Shown piece after piece: positions 48,734 to 59,480 of a stretch of 64,000 nucleotides of DNA (position 1 is the first letter of the stretch; each line of letters opens with the position of its first letter). The notes under the pieces were generated by a model that was not told the DNA's origin, ran no database searches, and was given only the letters and a program-made list of their open reading frames with translations. A program made the translations under genes and the position numbers. Source of the stretch: Pratylenchus scribneri (lineage: Eukaryota > Nematoda > Chromadorea > Rhabditida > Pratylenchidae); assembly GCA_030063045.1 (NCBI GenBank), contig JAQSEB010000198.1:62001-126000 (forward strand), read 5' to 3'.

Positions 48734-49702
48734 CTTTTTCTTATCATCTTCTGCCTTCTTCTTCTCATCTTCCATTTTCTTCTTTGCTGCCAACTCGTCA
48801 GCCTTTTTCTTCTCATCTTCCATTTTCTTCTTTGTTAATTCATCTGCCTTTTTCTTCTCATCTTCAGCTTTCTTCTTTGCCATCTCAACATCGGATGGTT
48901 TTGGTGCAGTTTCTGGTTTCATCTGAGCAGATTCTTCAACTTTCTGTTCAGGAATAGTTTGAGCTTCAGCCATGGCTTTATCTTCTTTGATGTCTGAGAC
49001 AGTTCGTTTCTTTTTCTTCGCCAATTGAGCATCATCGGGCTTTGGAGCCGGTTCTGGTTTCATTTGAGTTGGTTCGGCCATTTTTTGATCTAGAAGTACT
49101 GCTTGAACTTCGGCTGGTGGCACTTTCTGTTGTTCAGCTTGTTTCTTCTTGGCTAATTCTTCAGCCTTCTTCTTCTCATCCTCAGCCTTCTTCTTGGCTA
49201 ATTCATCAGCCTTTTTCTTCTCATCCTCAGCCTTCTTCTTGGCTAATTCATCAGCCTTCTTCTTTTCATCCTCAGCCTTCTTCTTTGCTAATTCATCAGC
49301 TTTCTTCTTCTCCTCCTCAGCCTTATTCTTGGCCAATTCCTCAGCTTTCTTCTTCTCATCCTCAGCCTTCTTCTTGGCTAATTCATCAGCCTTTTTCTTC
49401 TCATCCTCAGCCTTCTTCTTGGCTAATTCATCAGCCTTCTTCTTTTCATCCTCAGCCTTCTTCTTTGCTAATTCATCAGCTTTCTTCTTCTCCTCCTCAG
49501 CCTTATTCTTGGCCAATTCCTCAGCTTTCTTCTTCTCCTCCTCAGCCTTATTCTTGGCCAATTCCTCAGCTTTCTTCTTCTCATCCTCAGCCTTCTTCTT
49601 GGCTAATTCATCAGCTTTCTTCTTCTCCTCCTCAGCCTTATTCTTGGCCAATTCCTCAGCTTTCTTCTTCTCATCCTCAGCCTTCTTGGCTAATTCATCA
49701 GC
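48734..49702 (-). CDS. Array exon A4 with altered donor
   Basis: 323 codons, twelve 15-residue units. Four bases are missing at the donor, turning GTGAGTAATA into GTAATA; a GT remains exactly at the exon edge. Confidence 0.8.
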
Positions 49703-49816
49703 CTATAATAAATAAATGTTTTTGATTGTTTATAATATAATTTTGTTACTGAAATTTACGCTACTTTTCCCCTTTCTTTTTGTAATAATAATACTATTTA
49801 AGCTATAATTACTCAC

Positions 49817-50233
49817 CTTTTTCTTATCATCTTCTGCCTTCTTCTTCTCATCTTCCATTTTCTTCTTTGCTGCCAACTCTTCAGCCTTTTTATTCTCATC
49901 TTCCATTTTCTTCTTTGTTAATTCATCTGCCTTTTTCTTCTCATCTTCAGCTTTCTTCTTTGCCATCTCAACATCGGATGGTTTTGATACTTCTTCTGAT
50001 TTGGGTAACACTTGTTTTTGAGTTGCAAGTTGTGGAGGCTCAATAGATTTTGGTCCCTGTATTGATTGAGCTTCTTGGATCTTCTGATCAGGAATAACAG
50101 CTTGAACTTGGGCAGGTGACATTCCCTTTTGTTCTGCTTGTTTCTTCCTGGATAATTCATCAGCTTTCTTCTTCTCCTCCTCAGCCTTATTCTTGGCCAA
50201 TTCCTCAGCTTTCTTCTTAGCTAATTCATCAGC
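49817..50233 (-). CDS. Array exon B3
   Basis: 139 codons, B type. It shares the ATAATTACTCAC donor variant with the exon at 51243, marking these two and their A partners as a recent duplicate pair. Confidence 0.85.
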
Positions 50234-50339
50234 CTATAATAAATAAATGTTTTTGATTGTTTATAATATAATTTTGTTACTGAAATTTACGCTACTTTTC
50301 CCCTTTCTTATTGTAATAATATAAGCTATTATTACTCAC

Positions 50340-51128
50340 CTTTTTCTTATCATCTTCTGCCTTCTTCTTCTCATCTTCCATTTTCTTCTTTGCTGCCAAC
50401 TCGTCAGCCTTTTTCTTCTCATCTTCCATTTTCTTCTTTGTTAATTCATCTGCCTTTTTCTTCTCATCTTCAGCTTTCTTCTTTGCCATCTCAACATCGG
50501 ATGGTTTTGGTGCAGTTTCTGGTTTCATCTGAGCAGATTCTTCAACTTTCTGTTCAGGAATAGTTTGAGCTTCAGCCATGGCTTTATCTTCTTTGATGTC
50601 TGAGACAGTTCGTTTCTTTTTCTTCGCCAATTGAGCATCATCGGGCTTTGGAGCCGGTTCTGGTTTCATTTGAGTTGGTTCGGCCATTTTTTGATCTGGA
50701 AGTACTGCTTGAACTTCGGCTGGTGGCACTTTCTGTTGTTCAGCTTGTTTCTTCTTGGCTAATTCATCAGCCTTCTTCTTCTCATCCTCAGCCTTCTTCT
50801 TGGCTAATTCATCAGCCTTTTTCTTCTCATCCTCAGCCTTCTTCTTGGCTAATTCATCAGCCTTCTTCTTTTCATCCTCAGCCTTCTTCTTTGCTAATTC
50901 ATCAGCTTTCTTCTTCTCCTCCTCAGCCTTATTCTTGGCCAATTCCTCAGCTTTCTTCTTCTCCTCCTCAGCCTTATTCTTGGCCAATTCCTCAGCTTTC
51001 TTCTTCTCATCCTCAGCCTTCTTCTTGGCTAATTCATCAGCTTTCTTCTTCTCCTCCTCAGCCTTATTCTTGGCCAATTCCTCAGCTTTCTTCTTCTCAT
51101 CCTCAGCCTTCTTGGCTAATTCATCAGC
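50340..51128 (-). CDS. Array exon A3
   Basis: 263 codons with eight 15-residue units; the first lacks one codon. AMAEAQTIPEQ replaces AKAEAQTIPEQ, a variant shared with the exons at 51766, 48734, 47444, 46146 and 40238. Confidence 0.85.
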
Positions 51129-51242
51129 CTATAATAAATAAATGTTTTTGATTGTTTATAATATAATTTTGTTACTGAAATTTACGCTACTTTTCCCCTT
51201 TCTTTTTGTAATAATAATACTATTTAAGCTATAATTACTCAC

Positions 51243-51659
51243 CTTTTTCTTATCATCTTCTGCCTTCTTCTTCTCATCTTCCATTTTCTTCTTTGCTGCC
51301 AACTCTTCAGCCTTTTTATTCTCATCTTCCATTTTCTTCTTTGTTAATTCATCTGCCTTTTTCTTCTCATCTTCAGCTTTCTTCTTTGCCATCTCAACAT
51401 CGGATGGTTTTGATACTTCTTCTGATTTGGGTAACACTTGTTTTTGAGTTGCAAGTTGTGGAGGCTCAATAGATTTTGGTCCCTGTATTGATTGAGCTTC
51501 TTGGATCTTCTGATCAGGAATAACAGCTTGAACTTGGGCAGGTGACATTCCCTTTTGTTCTGCTTGTTTCTTCCTGGATAATTCATCAGCTTTCTTCTTC
51601 TCCTCCTCAGCCTTATTCTTGGCCAATTCCTCAGCTTTCTTCTTAGCTAATTCATCAGC
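51243..51659 (-). CDS. Array exon B2
   Basis: 139 codons, B type. Its donor reads GTGAGTAATTATAGC, a one-base variant shared only with the exon at 49817. Confidence 0.85.
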
Positions 51660-51765
51660 CTATAATAAATAAATGTTTTTGATTGTTTATAATATAATTT
51701 TGTTACTGAAATTTACGCTACTTTTCCCCTTTCTTATTGTAATAATATAAGCTATTATTACTCAC

Positions 51766-52422
51766 CTTTTTCTTATCATCTTCTGCCTTCTTCTTCTCAT
51801 CTTCCATTTTCTTCTTTGCTGCCAACTCGTCAGCCTTTTCCTTCTCATCTTCCATTTTCTTCTTTGTTAATTCATCTGCCTTTTTCTTCTCATCTTCAGC
51901 TTTCTTCTTTGCCATCTCAACATCGGATGGTTTTGGTGCAGTTTCTGGTTTCATCTGAGCAGATTCTTCAACTTTCTGTTCAGGAATAGTTTGAGCTTCA
52001 GCCATGGCTTTATCTTCTTTGATGTCTGAGACAGTTCGTTTCTTTTTCTTCGCCAATTGAGCATCATCGGGCTTTGGAGCCGGTTCTGGTTTCATTTGAG
52101 TTGGTTCGGCCATTTTTTGATCTAGAAGTACTGCTTGAACTTCGGCTGGTGGCACTTTCTGTTGTTCAGCTTGTTTCTTCTTGGCTAATTCTTCAGCCTT
52201 CTTCTTCTCATCCTCAGCCTTCTTCTTGGCTAATTCATCAGCCTTCTTCTTTTCATCCTCAGCCTTCTTCTTTGCTAATTCATCAGCTTTCTTCTTCTCC
52301 TCCTCAGCCTTATTCTTGGCCAATTCCTCAGCTTTCTTCTTCTCCTCCTCAGCCTTATTCTTGGCCAATTCCTCAGCTTTCTTCTTCTCATCCTCAGCCT
52401 TCTTCTTGGCTAATTCATCAGC
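51766..52422 (-). CDS. Array exon A2
   Basis: 219 codons with five 15-residue units. The helix tail has a K-to-E change (DEKEKADEL) not seen in its neighbours. Confidence 0.85.
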
Positions 52423-52536
52423 CTATAATAAATAAATGTTTTTGATTGTTTATAATATAATTTTGTTACTGAAATTTACGCTACTTTTCCCCTTTCTTAT
52501 TGTAATAATAATACTATTTAAGCTATTATTACTCAC

Positions 52537-52953
52537 CTTTTTCTTATCATCTTCTGCCTTCTTCTTCTCATCTTCCATTTTCTTCTTTGCTGCCAACTCT
52601 TCAGCCTTTTTATTCTCATCTTCCATTTTCTTCTTTGTTAATTCATCTGCCTTTTTCTTCTCATCTTCAGCTTTCTTCTTTGCCATCTCAACATCGGATG
52701 GTTTTGATACTTCTTCTGATTTGGGTAACACTTGTTTTTGAGTTGCAAGTTGTGGAGGCTCAATAGATTTTGGTCCCTGTATTGATTGAGCTTCTTGGAT
52801 CTTCTGATCAAGAATAACAGCTTGAACTTGGGCAGGTGACATTCCCTTTTGTTCTGCTTGTTTCTTCCTGGATAATTCATCAGCTTTCTTCTTCTCCTCC
52901 TCAGCCTTATTCTTGGCCAATTCCTCAGCTTTCTTCTTAGCTAATTCATCAGC
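52537..52953 (-). CDS. Array exon B1
   Basis: 139 codons. B type: a short helix, the linker KGMSPAQVQAVILDQKIQEA, IQGPKSIEPPQLATQKQVL and SEEVSKPSDVEMAKK, then the common tail. It lacks the RTVSD motif of A exons. Confidence 0.85.
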
Positions 52954-53056
52954 CTATAATAAAATGTTTTTGATTGTTTATAATATAATTTTGTTACTGA
53001 AATTTACGCTACTTTTCCCCTTTCTTATTGTAATAATATAAGCTATTATTACTCAC

Positions 53057-53845
53057 CTTTTTCTTATCATCTTCTGCCTTCTTCTTCTCATCTTCCATTT
53101 TCTTCTTTGCTGCCAACTCGTCAGCCTTCTTCTTCTCATCTTCCATTTTCTTCTTTGTTAATTCATCTGCCTTTTTCTTCTCATCTTCAGCTTTCTTCTT
53201 TGCCATCTCAACATCGGATGGTTTTGGTGCAGTTTCTGGTTTCATCTGAGCAGATTCTTCAACTTTCTGTTCAGGAATAGTTTGAGCTTCAGCCTTGGCT
53301 TTATCTTCTTTGATGTCTGAGACAGTTCGTTTCTTTTTCTTCGCCAATTGAGCATCATCGGGCTTTGGAGCCGGTTCTGGTTTCATTTGAGTTGGTTCGG
53401 CCATTTTTTGATCTAGAAGTACTGCTTGAACTTCGACTGGTGGCACTTTCTGTTGTTCAGCTTGTTTCTTCTTGGCTAATTCTTCAGCCTTCTTCTTCTC
53501 ATCCTCAGCCTTCTTCTTGGCCAATTCTTCAGCTTTCTTCTTCTCATCCTCAGCCTTTTTCTTGACCAATTCTTCAGCTTTCTTCTTCTCATCCTCAGCC
53601 TTCTTCTTGGCTAATTCATCAGCCTTCTTCTTCTCATCCTCAGCCTTCTTCTTGGCCAATTCATCAGCTTTCTTCTTCTCATCCTCAGCCTTATTCTTGG
53701 CCAATTCCTCAGCTTTCTTCTCATCCTCAGCCTTCTTCTTGGCTAATTCATCAGCCTTCTTCTTCTCATCCTCAGCCTTCTTCTTGGCCAATTCATCAGC
53801 TTTCTTCTTCTCATCCTCAGCCTTCTTCTTGGCTATTTCATCAGC
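53057..53845 (-). CDS. Array exon A1
   Basis: 263 codons, eight 15-residue helix units (one shortened by a residue), then linker KQAEQQKVPPVEVQAVL, the KKKRTVSDIKEDKAKAEA motif, AQTIPEQKVEESAQMKPE, and the common helical tail ending DDKKK. Confidence 0.85.
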
Positions 53846-53959
53846 CTATAATAAATAAATGTTTTTGATTGTTTATAATATAATTTTGTTACTGAAATTT
53901 ACGCTACTTTTCCCCTTTCTTATTGTAATAATAATACTATTTAAGCTATTATTACTCAC

Positions 53960-54582
53960 CTTTTTCTTATCATCTTCCGCCTTCTTCTTCTCATCTTCCA
54001 TCTTCTTCTTTGCTGCCAACTCGTCAGCCTTCTTCTTCTCATCTTCCATTTTCTTCTTTGTTAATTCATCTGCCTTTTTCTTCTCATCTTCAGCTATCTT
54101 CTTTGCCATCTCAACATCGGAGGGCTTTATTTTTGCCAATTTAATTGCTTCTCTTCTTTGTTCTTCTGTTATCTTCTCTTCAATAAACTCAATTGTTTCA
54201 TATAAGAATACTTCCAATAAATCGTTTGTTTCGTAATTAATTTCCACGGTCAAATCAACTGCATCTAAATCAACTTCCCTTCTTGCTTGCCTCACTTCTC
54301 TCATTTCATCCATTTCCATAATTTGCGGAATTTTTTTGGATGAAACTTCCTCAAATGTCTCATAAAGATGAACATCAAGTAGATCGGAATCCTCATAATT
54401 AATATCCACTTTAAGGCTGACTTCCTCCGCAAATTTGACTTCTTTCTTCGTTTTTGGTATTGCTTTCAGTGTGATTTCTGCATTGTCAAATATACTCGTC
54501 ATTATGCCGACTTCAATATTTGCTGAGGCGTCAATTTTTTTGCATGCAACTTTTACATCCGCTTCATTTTCTACCAATGAAT
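53960..54582 (-). CDS. Exon: unique acidic region joining Ig block to repeat-exon array
   Basis: 623 bp, phase 1 to 0. It begins SLVENEADVKVACKK and contains a tandem pair, INYEDSDLLDVHLYET and INYETNDLLEVFLYET, about 50 residues apart. It then runs into the shared array tail (KPSDVEMAKK ... AEDDKKK) and uses the same GTGAGT donor as the array exons. It looks like the ancestral 5' boundary exon of the array. Confidence 0.8.
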
Positions 54583-55122
54583 CTGAAAATATGGAATTTT
54601 TAAATTCTTTCTAATATTTTCAACTATCAAAAATATAAACGTTTATTTTTTATTTCCAAAATTTAAATTCCATTATTTTATTTTTATTCTCATTAAAAAA
54701 ATTCAATTTTTATGTTTTCTTATTGGGTGATATTTATTTTAACAAAAAAAAACATTGAAAAGGCACCGAAAAAAAAGAAAATTATGAATAGATTATAACG
54801 GTTCAATGATTCCTAGACACCTAAAACCCTTTATTTAATTGATAGATTTCATCAAGAAGCTGGTATAAATCTAATTTGTACCTACGTTAAATCAATATAA
54901 ACTATGTGTATCGTAGAGATCTATCGATTGGGTAAAGGTCCATAAAATAATCGCTATAAATCGTTATAATCTTTTCTCCATTTTAAAATTTCGATATAGT
55001 TTTTTATTTTCAAAAATTAAAATTCCAGAATTATTTTATATTCTCTTTTTTTCTAAAACAATTAAAATAACAATTTTTCAACCTTCCATTAGGAAAAAAT
55101 TTTCAACTTTTCCAAAATTTAC
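54583..55122 (-). other. Intron (540 bp)
   Basis: AT-rich. I see nothing coding or repetitive in it. Confidence 0.55.
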
Positions 55123-55268
55123 CTGAATCCGTCGACAATCTGCACTCTGTCAATGCCCGACCATATTCATTGATTCCTTCACATGCAAATGTGTCCTCAT
55201 CTGCGCGGCCAAGTTCAAAAATAGTCAGCCTAGTCTTGCCGTTGGGCTCTTCGGAAATGTTGAATTTG
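55123..55268 (-). CDS. Exon: E-G strands of Ig domain 2
   Basis: 146 bp, phase 2 to 1. RLTIFELGRADEDTFACEG followed by INEYGRALTECRL is the classic L-x-I ... D-x-x-x-F-x-C ... N-x-x-G signature of an I-set Ig domain. Acceptor TTTTTCCAG, donor GTAAAT. Confidence 0.85.
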
Positions 55269-55311
55269 CTGGAAAAATGGTTGAATAATTTTTTTTAATT
55301 TTTTCACCCAC

Positions 55312-55403
55312 TCTTTGTTTGGCACGATAATGGATGCGCCTTTCTTCCAAAGTAAACGTTTAGCGCCAACGCATTGTGCAAAAAGTGTGATGTTTTCACA
55401 TTC
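55312..55403 (-). CDS. Exon: B-C strands of Ig domain 2
   Basis: 92 bp, phase 0 to 2. Encodes NITLFAQCVGAKRLLWKKG, giving the Ig B-strand Cys and C-strand Trp. The GTGGGT donor was chosen because it is the only one that puts the next exon in the Ig frame (PNKDKFNIS). Confidence 0.8.
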
Positions 55404-56085
55404 CTAAAATTTAATAAATTTGCCAATTAAAAATCGAGATTAATTTAAGTTAAAGGATAATATTTAAATATTAATATTAAAAAATTATTTTAGTTATATT
55501 TTAAAATTTTTCTCAACAATTTTAACCAATGTGCTATTTTAAAAAAATACAAAAATCAAAACCCAAAAATTTTGTTTTCAAGTTCACGCATTTTTTGAAC
55601 CAATTATCATCTAATTCATTTTAAAAGTGAATTAATTTAATTTTAAAACTAGGCCAAAAAGCGGTAAAACAGGCTAATATCGGTTATTTTTCTTTTCTGT
55701 CCATGATTTACTGGTCTATATAAGTAAAATTAAAATTTAATCAATTGTTTTTATTCTAAATACTCAAAAAAAAGTTTATTTATTAGCCGGAAAGTAATGA
55801 ATTAACCTTTTATTATACAGTGCCTATAATTCGGACACAAAAATCAAATTTTCAGAAAATTTCTTAAGATTTCATTATCGAATAACTATATTTATGTGCC
55901 CCATTTTCCTGGGAATTTACCTAAAATTTATTATGTTTACTAAAAATCGTCACCCAATTTTACATATTTTTAATGACATTTAAGATATTTTTGAACTTTA
56001 AATTGTCAAAAATTCTCACTATTTTCGAATCTTAATATATATTCAAAGAAATAATTTTCCAAAAAAAATATTTTCAAAAACTCAC
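55404..56085 (-). other. Intron (682 bp)
   Basis: AT-rich. Near 55818 the sequence cagtgcctataattcggac preceded by TA resembles one end of a Tc1/mariner-type inverted repeat, but no partner end is visible. Confidence 0.5.
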
Positions 56086-56351
56086 ATTCACATATAGATT
56101 TGGCACCAATGGAACAATGAAGAATGGCGGCACACCGCCGAATGAATTTGATGAGCTGATTGTTGCCTTTTCACCGTCCCTTTCTTCCAACCTTTCCAAA
56201 ACTTGCGATAAACTCTCTTTGGAGCCTCTACGATCCTTCGATGGAATTTTTGCACTAAATTTGGCGGAATAGAATTTCTGATTTTCCCTTTGGACTCCAT
56301 CAGATGGCTCCACTGCTTCCAATGTGAAATCGTCCGAGCATTCGGCATTCC
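56086..56351 (-). CDS. Exon: inter-Ig linker and first strand of Ig domain 2
   Basis: Phase 1 to 0. A Ser/Lys/Glu-rich linker (GNAECSDDFTLEAVEPSDG; SKESLSQVLERLEERDGE) is followed by GGVPPFFIVPLVPNLYVN, the A-strand region of the next Ig. The GTGAGT donor at 56085 was preferred to a GTGAAT six bases earlier in the transcript; both keep the frame. Confidence 0.75.
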
Positions 56352-56886
56352 CTAAAAATTTAAATAGTACATGAATTTTAAGAACTATCAAAAGTAACAC
56401 AATCAATTAATTTTTTTGGAAAAAACGATATCTTTAAAATTTCCTTTTTTTATAATATTTTCATTCAAATATAATTTCTTTTTTTCAAATTTTAGTGAAA
56501 ATCTATGATTATAAGGCAGCCACATAATAACTTTAATTGGTTAAACTATTTTGAATTCATTCGGTATTATAGAGAATTGTTGGATTTAATTAATAAAATA
56601 TCACAAAAATCAATCAGAAAATATATTAAAATATAATATTTTAATTGTCCTCAACTTCATTCACATATCAGATTAAAAATGAGAAATCATTTTATTTTTT
56701 CAGATTTTTTGTGTTGTGCATTTGGCATTTTTATGACCATAAAATTTGACCATATAGGTAAAATTTGGTTTAGGACTTAAATATAATAGAATAAAAAATA
56801 GAGCCTAATTTGGCCAAATTTTATGGTCAATTTTGCGATAAAAAATTGTGGATATAAATTTTAGTTTTGTCCTCGAAAAAACCGAC
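56352..56886 (-). other. Intron (535 bp)
   Basis: AT-rich, with no coding potential or repeat family that I can see. Confidence 0.55.
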
Positions 56887-56977
56887 CATAAACTTGAATT
56901 TTGCTTTTGCTTGTTGAGGCGCCCGCACAATTTCGGAGTTCACATCGCAATTCTTTGCCATTCCATTCCATTTTGGG
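56887..56977 (-). CDS. Short exon: C-terminal strands of Ig domain 1
   Basis: 91 bp, phase 0 to 1. Encodes GKELRCELRNCAGASTSKSK then IQVY, a typical F-G strand hairpin with the F-strand Cys and the A-N-x-x-G-like turn (NCAGAS). The acceptor is TTTTTAG; the donor GTCGGT is weak, so the low-coordinate end is less certain. Confidence 0.7.
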
Positions 56978-57023
56978 CTAAAAATGAACAAAGAAAAGGA
57001 ATTATTTTATTCGAAAAATTCAC

Positions 57024-57075
57024 CTTAGGGATGATCAATTCCACAACGTTGTCCCGAATTATACAATCGGCAAAC
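57024..57075 (-). CDS. Short exon: middle of Ig domain 1
   Basis: 52 bp, phase 2 to 0, acceptor ATTTGCAG, donor GTGAAT. Joins as KFADCIIRDNVVELIIPK, matching the C'-E strand region of the Ig fold begun upstream. Confidence 0.75.
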
Positions 57076-58187
57076 CTGCAAATTTATTAAATACTTGAGA
57101 GGAAAATTTATAATATAGGCATTTTTGATGAAAAAAAATAATTAAAAAAATTTAGAATAGATTCTTGGAAAAATTTTTATTTTTATGAATTTGAAATATT
57201 TAAAATGAAATATTAATATAATTATATTATTTTAGGCGTAGGTCATAATATTAGGGCTTATTTAGTCTTGGATTTTGGATTAGGCTAGAGCTAGAGCTTA
57301 TGTAGAATAATTTAAAATGGAATTACTAAATTGGACCTAAAAATGCCATTTAAAATAGAAATTTTTTGTAAATTAAAATATGGGATTAAATATGGATTTG
57401 AATTATTTAATCACTATAAAATGGGTTCTTCAAATGATTGTGTTCTTTTTTTTCTAAATTTACGGATAATGTGAACCACAATCAATGTTTTGATTATCCC
57501 TCGGGGTGTGAGGTAAAACATAATAGCAGTGGTCGCTTTTTCATAATATTAAGGGAACATCTGTTCTCCAATTCTAATCGATTTTGCTTGATCTGCAGGA
57601 AAAGCCCAATTTCCCTCATTCAAGGGGGAAAAGTACCCGGCGACATCTGCTTCTGCTAAATACCCAAAACAAATCAGCCATTGAAACTATTAAATTAATC
57701 TTGGAGATTTGAAAAGCCAGTGTTATAGGCCACTAGAAAGTGTGTGAAATTGAACATTCTATGTCCCTCTTTGATTTGGTGTTGTCTATCCGAAATACAA
57801 ATAATCAATTCTTCTAAGCCATTCTATGAAAAAAAGTAAATGGGTCTTTCGTACTTTCGGTCATGATTTATTGACCCCATCGACAATGGCCATGATCGAA
57901 TTGTTTTGATTCTCAGAGGACTCAGGGATTATCATATTTTAAGGAAATTTAATTAGAAATAATTTATATAAATTGTTGATAAAAATTTAAAAAATTAAAC
58001 TGTGTTTGGGATTATAAATATCTTATCTTGGCCTTAATTAGGGAATAATTAAGTATGAATCTTTTGAATTTCATTTAATTTTTTAGGCCCAAATGACGAA
58101 TTTTTTGCATAAAAATTTTCCCATATTTTCACTCAAAATGTCCCGAATGATGTTCATTTAAATTATCCAAATATCAAAAAAACTCAC
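57076..58187 (-). other. Intron (1112 bp) inside Ig domain 1
   Basis: Mostly AT-rich. A patch at about 57430-57910 is clearly less AT-rich than the rest and unexplained. A 73-codon plus-strand frame there has no recognisable features. Confidence 0.6.
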
Positions 58188-58383
58188 TTGGTTTTTCCAC
58201 CTGCCTTAACCAAATTGTCATCAATGAACCAACAAATCGTCGGTTGTGGCACACCAGCGAATGCGCATTTCACAATCACTTCTTCGTTTTGAACAAAATT
58301 TTGTATTGCCGCCAAAGGTTGAAGCAATTTTGGCTTTATATATTTGACTGGTGGTTGAATTGGCCCATCGCCGGAACCAGCGA
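58188..58383 (-). CDS. Exon: N-terminal part of Ig domain 1
   Basis: Phase 1 in, phase 2 out (donor GTGAGT, acceptor TTTTTTCTAG). It starts with a Gly/Pro linker (GSGDGPIQPPVKYIKP). Then come B-strand EEVIVKCAF with its Cys and C-strand PTICWFIDD with the core Trp, diagnostic of an I-set or C2-type Ig fold. The domain continues in the next two exons. Confidence 0.85.
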
Positions 58384-59144
58384 CTAGAAAAAATAATAAA
58401 TTAATTGCAAATTATAAGTGAATAGCCAAATTTAAATGCAATTTTAATTTTTAAAAATCAAATTTTTCAATGTAAAATTGTGCCGGCCGAAGATGAAAAC
58501 TTTCCCAAAGGATATTATGGTAGGAGGTGATTGGCCCGGTGGCACGACGATTCCTAAAAAATGTGGACACCATAAGTCCTCGTATAAAAGTCAAAGCCTT
58601 ATATCTAAATCTTAAATTAAAAATAACGACTAAAATCTCCTCCTCTAAAATAGAATTTAATATTTATTACTTAATACTTACTTAACCAATAATGGAGTTT
58701 GAGTTGGGACAGTTAGTGGCGAAAGTGAATAATTCATGGAATTTTAGATAATTTCCTTTTTAGATTATTTAATAATAGAAATTCAAAAATCAGTTATATA
58801 CTAGTATTTTTTATAATTAGAAAAATCAAATTTGTAAAAAACATTTTTATTCATATCATCATAACTTTTTCTATATTAAATCTAAAATTATCTAATAAGT
58901 TTTCTTATCATTATCAAATATTTGTAAAAGAATTCAAAATGCCTCAGTTTAAAAAAAAAGCGCTATAAATCAAAAATTCTTTCACTAAGCCATCCTATAA
59001 ATAATAATAATTTAAAAATGTAATTAAGTAAAAGGATAAAGCTAATCATTTTTTGAATCAATTTAAGAATTTTTCACATATTTTATATATTAATTAATTT
59101 TTAAGTTTCTAAATTTATAATTTTCCATTCCTTTTGTAACTAAC
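58384..59144 (-). other. Intron (761 bp)
   Basis: AT-rich. Around 58480-58560 it has a less AT-rich patch with an imperfect inverted pair (gtgccggcc and ggcccggtggcac). I see no coding potential. Confidence 0.6.
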
Positions 59145-59427
59145 CCTGTTCATAAATGGCATCCGCCATTATCACTTCAATGATTGCCTCCTGCGGCTTT
59201 TTGCTGAATGTGGCACGTGTTCCGGCATTTGAAATGAATGAGAATTCCATATGAATGCCGCCTTCTTCATCCAAAATTTTCACTGCCTTCATTTTCAGGT
59301 GATAAGGTCGTTTTTGGGCTTCCCTTTGTGGAAGTGCTTCTTCTTCAATCTTTTGTGCCAGTTTTTCAGCTTTTTCCTGTTTCACTGACTTCATTTGATC
59401 AGCTAAAACTGCAGCTTTTGCAAATGT
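59145..59427 (-). CDS. Exon: helical linker leading into an Ig region
   Basis: Reads TFAKAAVLADQMKSVKQ, a charged helix, then a beta-rich stretch (GGIHMEFSFISNAGTRATFS; AIIEVIMADAIYEQG). It enters in phase 0 and leaves in phase 1 at donor GTTAGT. The tail may be a small beta domain, but I cannot assign it to Ig or Fn3. Confidence 0.75.
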
Positions 59428-59480
59428 CTAAAGAAATTGAATAATATTATTAATTTTGAAACTAATTGAAAAAATCTTGC
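59428..59480 (-). other. 53 bp GC-AG intron
   Basis: On the minus strand the upstream exon ends GCCAAG and the intron begins GCAAGA; it ends TTTCTTTAG. No GT donor lies nearby that keeps the frame. Phase 0 joins EVLAK to TFAKAAVLADQMK without a gap. AG|GCAAG is the usual form of a non-canonical GC donor. Confidence 0.7.

Larger units (their letters stand above)
28003..53959 (-). repeat. Tandem exon-intron amplification (A/B exon array)
   Basis: Twenty-eight exons between 53845 and 31971, plus related ones at 28684 and 28002, are all phase 0-0. They begin ADELAKK and end AEDDKKK. All but one of the array introns (102-115 bp) are nearly identical to each other; the exception (35757-35844) is truncated. 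A exons vary in length through 2-20 copies of a 15-residue unit (AEDEKKKADELAKKK). Eight B exons are all exactly 417 bp. Array introns share donor GTGAGTAATAATAGC and acceptor TTTATTATAG, with a few altered copies. The A-plus-B pair with both introns (about 1.3-1.4 kb) is the most repeated unit. Confidence 0.9.

Noticed and set aside
55818..55840. Tc1/mariner-like terminal repeat (cagtgcctataattcggac after TA)
   Set aside because: Only one end is visible and no transposase or partner repeat lies within the window, so I do not call an element.
57438..57659. 73-codon plus-strand frame with several Cys residues
   Set aside because: No recognisable domain or splice context, and it sits in an intron between two halves of an Ig domain.
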